This document shows positions 6,625 through 10,502 of a DNA stretch of 10,502 nucleotides, in pieces. Position numbers and translations under genes: made by a program. Source of the stretch: an uncultured Desulfovibrio sp. (GTDB lineage Bacteria; Desulfobacterota; Desulfovibrionia; Desulfovibrionales; Desulfovibrionaceae); the NCBI GenBank assembly GCA_947176055.1, contig CAMWPE010000073.1, forward strand, positions 1-10,502, written 5' to 3'. Position 1 is the first letter of the stretch, and each line of letters begins with the position of its first letter. Below the pieces are notes generated by a model. It ran no database searches. It had not been told where the DNA came from and saw nothing but the letters and a program-made list of their open reading frames with translations.

Positions 6625-8088
6625 CTAACCTTCGCTTTCCTTCTCTTTCGCATCCGCGGTCATTATCAATTTTCCGTCGATCAGCTCGCCTGTTACCTTG
6701 TCGCCTATGGCGCAATCGTCTATTGACCGGACGCGGTGTCCATCGACGCTTAATAAAGCGTATCCCAGTTTAAAAGGTTTGCGCGGATTCAGCGCTTTGA
6801 GACAGGAGCTCGCGCGGTCAAGTTTGGTTTCTATCCGGTTCATAACCGCGCTGATTCTATTTTTCAGACCCGATTCCAGATTCAACAACTTGTTTCCGGC
6901 GACGACGATTCGCTCTTCCCGCGCTTTCTTCATCATATCGACGAACGCGGCGAGGGCTTCTTCTCCGTCTGAAATCTCTCGCGCCGGGTTTCTGGCCATA
7001 CGAAAACGTTTATCCATAAACGCGAGTTTTTCCTGGCGGGCGCGAACCGCTCTTTTAGCGGCCATAAGAAGCCCGCGTCTGGAATCGCTTATTTTATTTA
7101 ATGACTCGTTTATTTTTCTTAATGGGGTCAGGATAGATAGCATACGCGACTTTTGCGCGAGCGCGTAAGTCAACGTTTCCAGACGCGCTGACGCCGAGCG
7201 CGCGAGATCAGCGGTTAACTCGTCGAGTTTTTGCCATAGTTCCGCCCTGGGACTCCAAAGCAATTGGGCGGCGTGCGACGGAGTCGCGGCGCGTAGATCC
7301 GCCGTCATATCAGCGAGAGAAATGTCTACTTCGTGACCTATGCCGGCGAGGACGGGAACTGGCGAATTATATATGGCTTCCGCCACCGCTTCTTCGTTGA
7401 AAGCCCAGAGATCTTCCATTGAGCCGCCGCCGCGGATAACGACGATAACTTGCGCCCAATCTTGGTTTCCGGCAAGAGCGATCGCCCGGGCGATTTTTTC
7501 CGGAGCTTCTTTTCCCTGCACCGGGACATTGAAGAGACGTATATTCGATCCGAGACCCCGGACACTGGCCAATTCCATAAAATCATGGATCGCGGCGCCG
7601 CGGGCGGAAGTAACCAACGCGATTCTGCGGGGCTCGCGGGGCAATGGTCTCTTTCTCTCCGGCGCGAAGTAACCTAATCCGGCGAGTTTCGCTTTGCGCT
7701 TTTCGAATTCCAGAGCCAGCAATCCGGCTCCGGCGGGGCGCGCGTAATCCACGAGCAGCTGATATTGGCCCCGAGCGGCGTACACGCCGATTGCTCCGGA
7801 AGCCAGTATTTCGAGGCCGTTTCGCAATTGCTCCGCGAGGGGAACCGCCGGCGAATCGAACACTTCGCCGGTGAGCGGATCGAAATTGCGGCTCGCATTT
7901 TTGTGTTTTCCCGAAAACCATACGCATTGCAACTGACTGGAACCGTCTTTTAGCGAAAAATAAATATGGCCGGACGAAGCGACGGATAAATTGGTCGCTT
8001 CTCCGCGAACCCACACGTAAGGAAAACGTCGCTCGAGTCCTTTTCTTATTTCCTCCGTCAGCGACGAGACGGTATAAACTTCTTCCAT
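6625..8088 (-). CDS. xseA: Exodeoxyribonuclease VII large subunit
   Basis: A 487-residue catalytic subunit of exonuclease VII, somewhat longer than E. coli XseA (456). It hydrolyses single-stranded DNA processively from either end and works with many XseB copies. The N-terminal OB-fold (about 1-118) binds DNA and includes VRGEATNL (27-34) and GHIYFSLKD (40-48). The catalytic core carries VVIRGGGSMEDLWAFNEE (216-233) and LAGIGHEVDISLADMTADLRAATPSHAA (247-274, spanning the conserved GHEVD and ATPSHA blocks). The long lysine/arginine-rich helical region (about 280-430) is the expected coiled coil. The C-terminus has the usual GYALLSVDG and DKVTGELIDGKL. Residues about 62-95 form an insert in the OB-fold absent from E. 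coli, which I recall from Desulfovibrio homologues. The gene starts 6 nt after proS with a weak ribosome-binding site. xseB is two genes downstream. Confidence 0.96.
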   Translation of the reverse strand: MEEVYTVSSLTEEIRKGLERRFPYVWVRGEATNLSVASSGHIYFSLKDGSSQLQCVWFSGKHKNASRNFDPLTGEVFDSPAVPLAEQLRNGLEILASGAIGVYAARGQYQLLVDYARPAGAGLLALEFEKRKAKLAGLGYFAPERKRPLPREPRRIALVTSARGAAIHDFMELASVRGLGSNIRLFNVPVQGKEAPEKIARAIALAGNQDWAQVIVVIRGGGSMEDLWAFNEEAVAEAIYNSPVPVLAGIGHEVDISLADMTADLRAATPSHAAQLLWSPRAELWQKLDELTADLARSASARLETLTYALAQKSRMLSILTPLRKINESLNKISDSRRGLLMAAKRAVRARQEKLAFMDKRFRMARNPAREISDGEEALAAFVDMMKKAREERIVVAGNKLLNLESGLKNRISAVMNRIETKLDRASSCLKALNPRKPFKLGYALLSVDGHRVRSIDDCAIGDKVTGELIDGKLIMTADAKEKESEG

Positions 8089-8094
8089 AAGGAT

Positions 8095-9834
8095 TTATTC
8101 GCTCTCTCTTTTCCAGCCCGCGTAAATTTCACGCCGGACTTCGTCAAAGCCCTTGCGAAAATTCCGTAGATCGATTTCTCCCTTCTTGCCGCTTCGCCGA
8201 TCTTTGTACTCCGCCACTCCCTTTTTAAGGGATTTGCCGCCGATCATTACTTGAATGGGAATCCCCAATAAATCGGCGTCGTTGAATTTGACACCGGGTC
8301 GCTCCTTGCGGTCGTCGACTAAAACTTCCAGCCCCATGGCCTCCAGCTCGCCGGCGATTTTATCCGCCGTTTCGGTTACTTCCTCATTTTTCGGATCCAG
8401 ATTTATAAGAACGCAATCGACGGGCGCCATTTCAGGAGGAAAAATTATACCGGCTTCGTCGTTATTCTGCTCGATGGCGGCCGCGGCGAGACGCGACACG
8501 CCGATGCCGTAACAGCCCATGATCATGGTTTGTTCCTTGCCGTTTTCATCGAGGAAACGGGCATTCATGGGCTCGCTGTATTTTGTGCCCAGCATGAAGA
8601 TGTGACCTACTTCGATGCCTCTCTTCAACCGGATCCGTCCACCGCACGCGGGACAGGGATCAGCTTCGGTTATATCGCGAAAGTCTCCCCAGCCAGCGAT
8701 ACTCGCGTCTCTTAACAGGTCGACATTTACAAGATGCGCGTCGGCTTCGTTGGCGCCCGCGACATAACCTGCGGAAAGGCGAAGTTCGTTGTCCGCGTAC
8801 ACAGGACACTTTAAACCCGCCGGTCCCGCGAAACCGACAGGCGCCCCGGAAACGGCGATCACAGTTTCCGGTTCGGCCAGCTGCGCGGATTCGGCTCCCA
8901 AAAATTTCTTAAGTTTTATATCGTTCGCTTCCCTGTCCCCCCGGACAAGAACCGCGACGATCTTATCGTCTTTGCCGTCAATTTTAAATATGAGGGTTTT
9001 GATTAGCTTTTCGGGAGGAACTTTCAGGAACTTTGTAACTTCCTCGACAGTATGCGCGCCGGGAGTGGAGACTTTTTCCATCGGCGGACAAGTCTCCCGC
9101 TTGTCGCTGTCTTTAACGACCACAGCCGCGCGTTCGACATTCGCGGCGTATTCGCAATCCTCGCAAACCGCTATTGAATCTTCGCCGGTGTCAGCCACTA
9201 CCATAAATTCATGGGAAAAAGATCCGCCAATGGAGCCGGTGTCAGCTTCCACAGCCCTGAAATTTAGCCCAAGACGTTTAAAAATCCGCGTATAGGCGTC
9301 GCGCATTAATTCGTAACTTTCTTTCGCGGAATCCATATTCGCGTCGAAAGAATACGCGTCCTTCATTAGAAATTCCCTGCCGCGCATGAGTCCGAATCTG
9401 GGCCGTCTTTCGTCGCGGAATTTTGTCTGGATCTGATAAAGACGCAGGGGCAACTGCCGATAGGAACGCGTTTCGTCCCGCGCGAGGGAGGTAATCACTT
9501 CCTCGTGCGTTGGTCCAAGACAATATTCGCGCTCGTTGCGATCCTTGAAGCGCAAAAGTTCCTTGCCGTATTTGTCCCAGCGGCCTGTTTCTTTCCAGAG
9601 CTCCGCCGGTTGCGCCATGGGCATGAGCAATTCCTGAAATCCTGCCTTGTTCATTTCCTCGCGGATTACTTTTTCTATCTTCGCGATTGTTTTTAAACCA
9701 AGCGGGAGATAGACGTACACGCCCGCGGCGAGCTTCCGCGTCATGCCGGCCTTTTGCAACAATCGCTGGCTTACTACCTCGGCGTCCGCCGGCGTTTCCT
9801 TTAATGTGGGTATGTACGAAGCGCTGTAACGCAT
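8095..9834 (-). CDS. proS: Prolyl-tRNA synthetase, bacterial type with editing domain
   Basis: A 579-residue class II synthetase of the bacterial (ProS1) type, similar to E. coli (572). It charges tRNA-Pro and clears mischarged alanine through its inserted editing domain. Motif 1 lies near 50-75. The acceptor-binding GPTHEE is at 107-112, and motif 2 is FRDERRPRFGLMRGREFLMKD (139-159, R140 central). Motif 3 is GCYGIGVSR (440-448). The YbaK-like editing domain occupies about 235-385 with K279 (LIKT), the lysine needed for editing in E. coli, at the same number. The anticodon-binding domain (about 472-579) has DDRKERPGVKF. Two CxxC pairs, C224/C227 and C394/C397, flank the editing domain; E. 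coli ProRS lacks them, and they could bind a zinc ion. The ATG shares one base with the ispG stop (TAATG) and has AGGAG 5 nt upstream. Confidence 0.97.
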   Translation of the reverse strand: MRYSASYIPTLKETPADAEVVSQRLLQKAGMTRKLAAGVYVYLPLGLKTIAKIEKVIREEMNKAGFQELLMPMAQPAELWKETGRWDKYGKELLRFKDRNEREYCLGPTHEEVITSLARDETRSYRQLPLRLYQIQTKFRDERRPRFGLMRGREFLMKDAYSFDANMDSAKESYELMRDAYTRIFKRLGLNFRAVEADTGSIGGSFSHEFMVVADTGEDSIAVCEDCEYAANVERAAVVVKDSDKRETCPPMEKVSTPGAHTVEEVTKFLKVPPEKLIKTLIFKIDGKDDKIVAVLVRGDREANDIKLKKFLGAESAQLAEPETVIAVSGAPVGFAGPAGLKCPVYADNELRLSAGYVAGANEADAHLVNVDLLRDASIAGWGDFRDITEADPCPACGGRIRLKRGIEVGHIFMLGTKYSEPMNARFLDENGKEQTMIMGCYGIGVSRLAAAAIEQNNDEAGIIFPPEMAPVDCVLINLDPKNEEVTETADKIAGELEAMGLEVLVDDRKERPGVKFNDADLLGIPIQVMIGGKSLKKGVAEYKDRRSGKKGEIDLRNFRKGFDEVRREIYAGWKRESE

Positions 9835-10502
9835 TATCGCTCCTGATCCGGCGGGAGATCCGCGTCGTCCCGATTCGCGGAAGCGGACGCGAACTCGTCG
9901 CGAGATTTATATAACTCGTTTATAAACGTCGCGAGCAGGGCGTCTTCGCCTTCGACGCTCGCCGCGATCTTTCCTTTGCGGAAAATTACGCCTTTGCCCC
10001 TGCCTCCAGCAATCCCTATATCCGCTTCTCTCGCTTCCCCCGGCCCGTTGACTACGCAACCCATAACGGCGATTTTTATAGGTTCTTCCCAGCCCTCGAC
10101 CGCTTTTTCCACTTCGCTGGCCAGTCGTCGCAGATTTATCTCCGTCCGTCCGCAAGTTGGGCAGGAAATAATTTCCGGCCCCCTTTCGCGCAACTCCAGA
10201 GCCCGCAATATTTCGTAAGCGACGGATATTTCTTCTTCCGGATCCGATGTTAATGAAACTCTTATTGTATCGCCAATGCCCTCGTGAAGCAAGACGCCCA
10301 GACCCACCGCCGATTTGACCGCTCCCCGCGCCGGCGTTCCGGCCTCCGTCACTCCCAGATGAAGCGGATATTCCCGCGACGAGGCCATCTTTCTATACGC
10401 CCTTATTGTCTCTAGCGCGGAAGATGATTTCAAAGAAATTTTTATATTGTTAAAACCCCTGTCTTCCATTAAACGGACGTGCCGCAACGCGCTCTCGGCT
10501 AA
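9834..10502 (-). CDS. ispG: 4-hydroxy-3-methylbut-2-en-1-yl diphosphate synthase IspG, C-terminal part
   Basis: Partial gene: the start lies beyond the right edge and 222 codons remain, about 60 percent of a bacterial IspG (372 in E. coli). IspG is the [4Fe-4S] enzyme that reductively opens MEcPP to HMBPP, the penultimate step of the MEP pathway, using flavodoxin or ferredoxin as electron donor. The frame is open to the edge and reads LAESALRHVRLMEDRGFNNIKISLKSS. The TIM-barrel part has LHLGVTEAGTP and LLHEGIGDTIRVSL. The cluster ligands are all present: SCPTCGR (C114 and C117 of the fragment) and VMGCVVNGPGEA (C149, with E156 as the fourth ligand). The C-terminal extension after LYKSRDEF is acidic and variable. 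Its TAA overlaps the proS ATG by one base, so both are on one message. No start or promoter can be seen. Confidence 0.97.
   Translation of the reverse strand, partial: LAESALRHVRLMEDRGFNNIKISLKSSSALETIRAYRKMASSREYPLHLGVTEAGTPARGAVKSAVGLGVLLHEGIGDTIRVSLTSDPEEEISVAYEILRALELRERGPEIISCPTCGRTEINLRRLASEVEKAVEGWEEPIKIAVMGCVVNGPGEAREADIGIAGGRGKGVIFRKGKIAASVEGEDALLATFINELYKSRDEFASASANRDDADLPPDQER
9840..9844 (-). promoter_or_regulatory. Shine-Dalgarno of proS
   Basis: AGGAG on the minus strand within the last codons of ispG, 5 nt before the proS ATG at 9834. It confirms the start at the TAATG overlap. Confidence 0.7.

Noticed and set aside
1..10502. Mobile element, CRISPR, phage, toxin-antitoxin or defence system
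   Set aside because: I saw no direct-repeat arrays, transposase or integrase motifs, tRNA-like folds or unrecognised gene cassettes. Almost all sequence is accounted for by known housekeeping families.

Overview
The window is a compact block of bacterial housekeeping genes, all on the minus strand, so the biological order runs from right to left. By eye the sequence is close to half G+C, with short intergenic gaps and several stop/start overlaps. The order ispG-proS-xseA-M23 peptidase-xseB-ispA-dxs is the arrangement I recall from Desulfovibrio-type genomes. XseA carries an N-terminal insert, and the ProRS carries two CxxC pairs, that the E. coli proteins lack. I therefore infer a Desulfobacterota (Desulfovibrionales-like) organism. 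This rests on recalled gene order and protein character, not on a database search.

Layout in the direction of transcription: (1) 10502-6625, the 3' part of ispG (IspG, MEP pathway), proS (prolyl-tRNA synthetase) and xseA (exonuclease VII large subunit), tightly packed. (2) 6624-6505, a 120-nt gap with a consensus TATAAT box and a weak terminator candidate. (3) 6504-2588, a secreted LytM/M23 peptidase, xseB (exonuclease VII small subunit), ispA (farnesyl diphosphate synthase) and dxs (DXP synthase), with gaps of 4, -4 and 2 nt. (4) 2587-2428, a spacer with a GC hairpin and T tract that probably ends the dxs unit. (5) 2427-528, rlmE (23S rRNA 2'-O-methyltransferase), yebC and ruvC (Holliday-junction resolvase). 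(6) 527-345, a spacer with a second likely terminator. (7) 344-1, the N-terminal third or so of a phenylacetate-CoA-ligase-like adenylating enzyme that runs off the left edge.

Three genes act in isoprenoid synthesis: dxs (first MEP step), ispG (penultimate MEP step) and ispA (C15 chain assembly). They are interleaved with both subunits of exonuclease VII, a translation enzyme and an envelope hydrolase. The downstream trio handles rRNA modification, translation or regulation (YebC) and recombination (RuvC); ruvA and ruvB do not follow ruvC. I found no mobile element, CRISPR array, tRNA or rRNA, phage gene or defence-type cassette. I see no candidate for a previously undescribed system here. 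The points worth a second look are modest ones of gene arrangement, protein insertions and transcription-unit boundaries.
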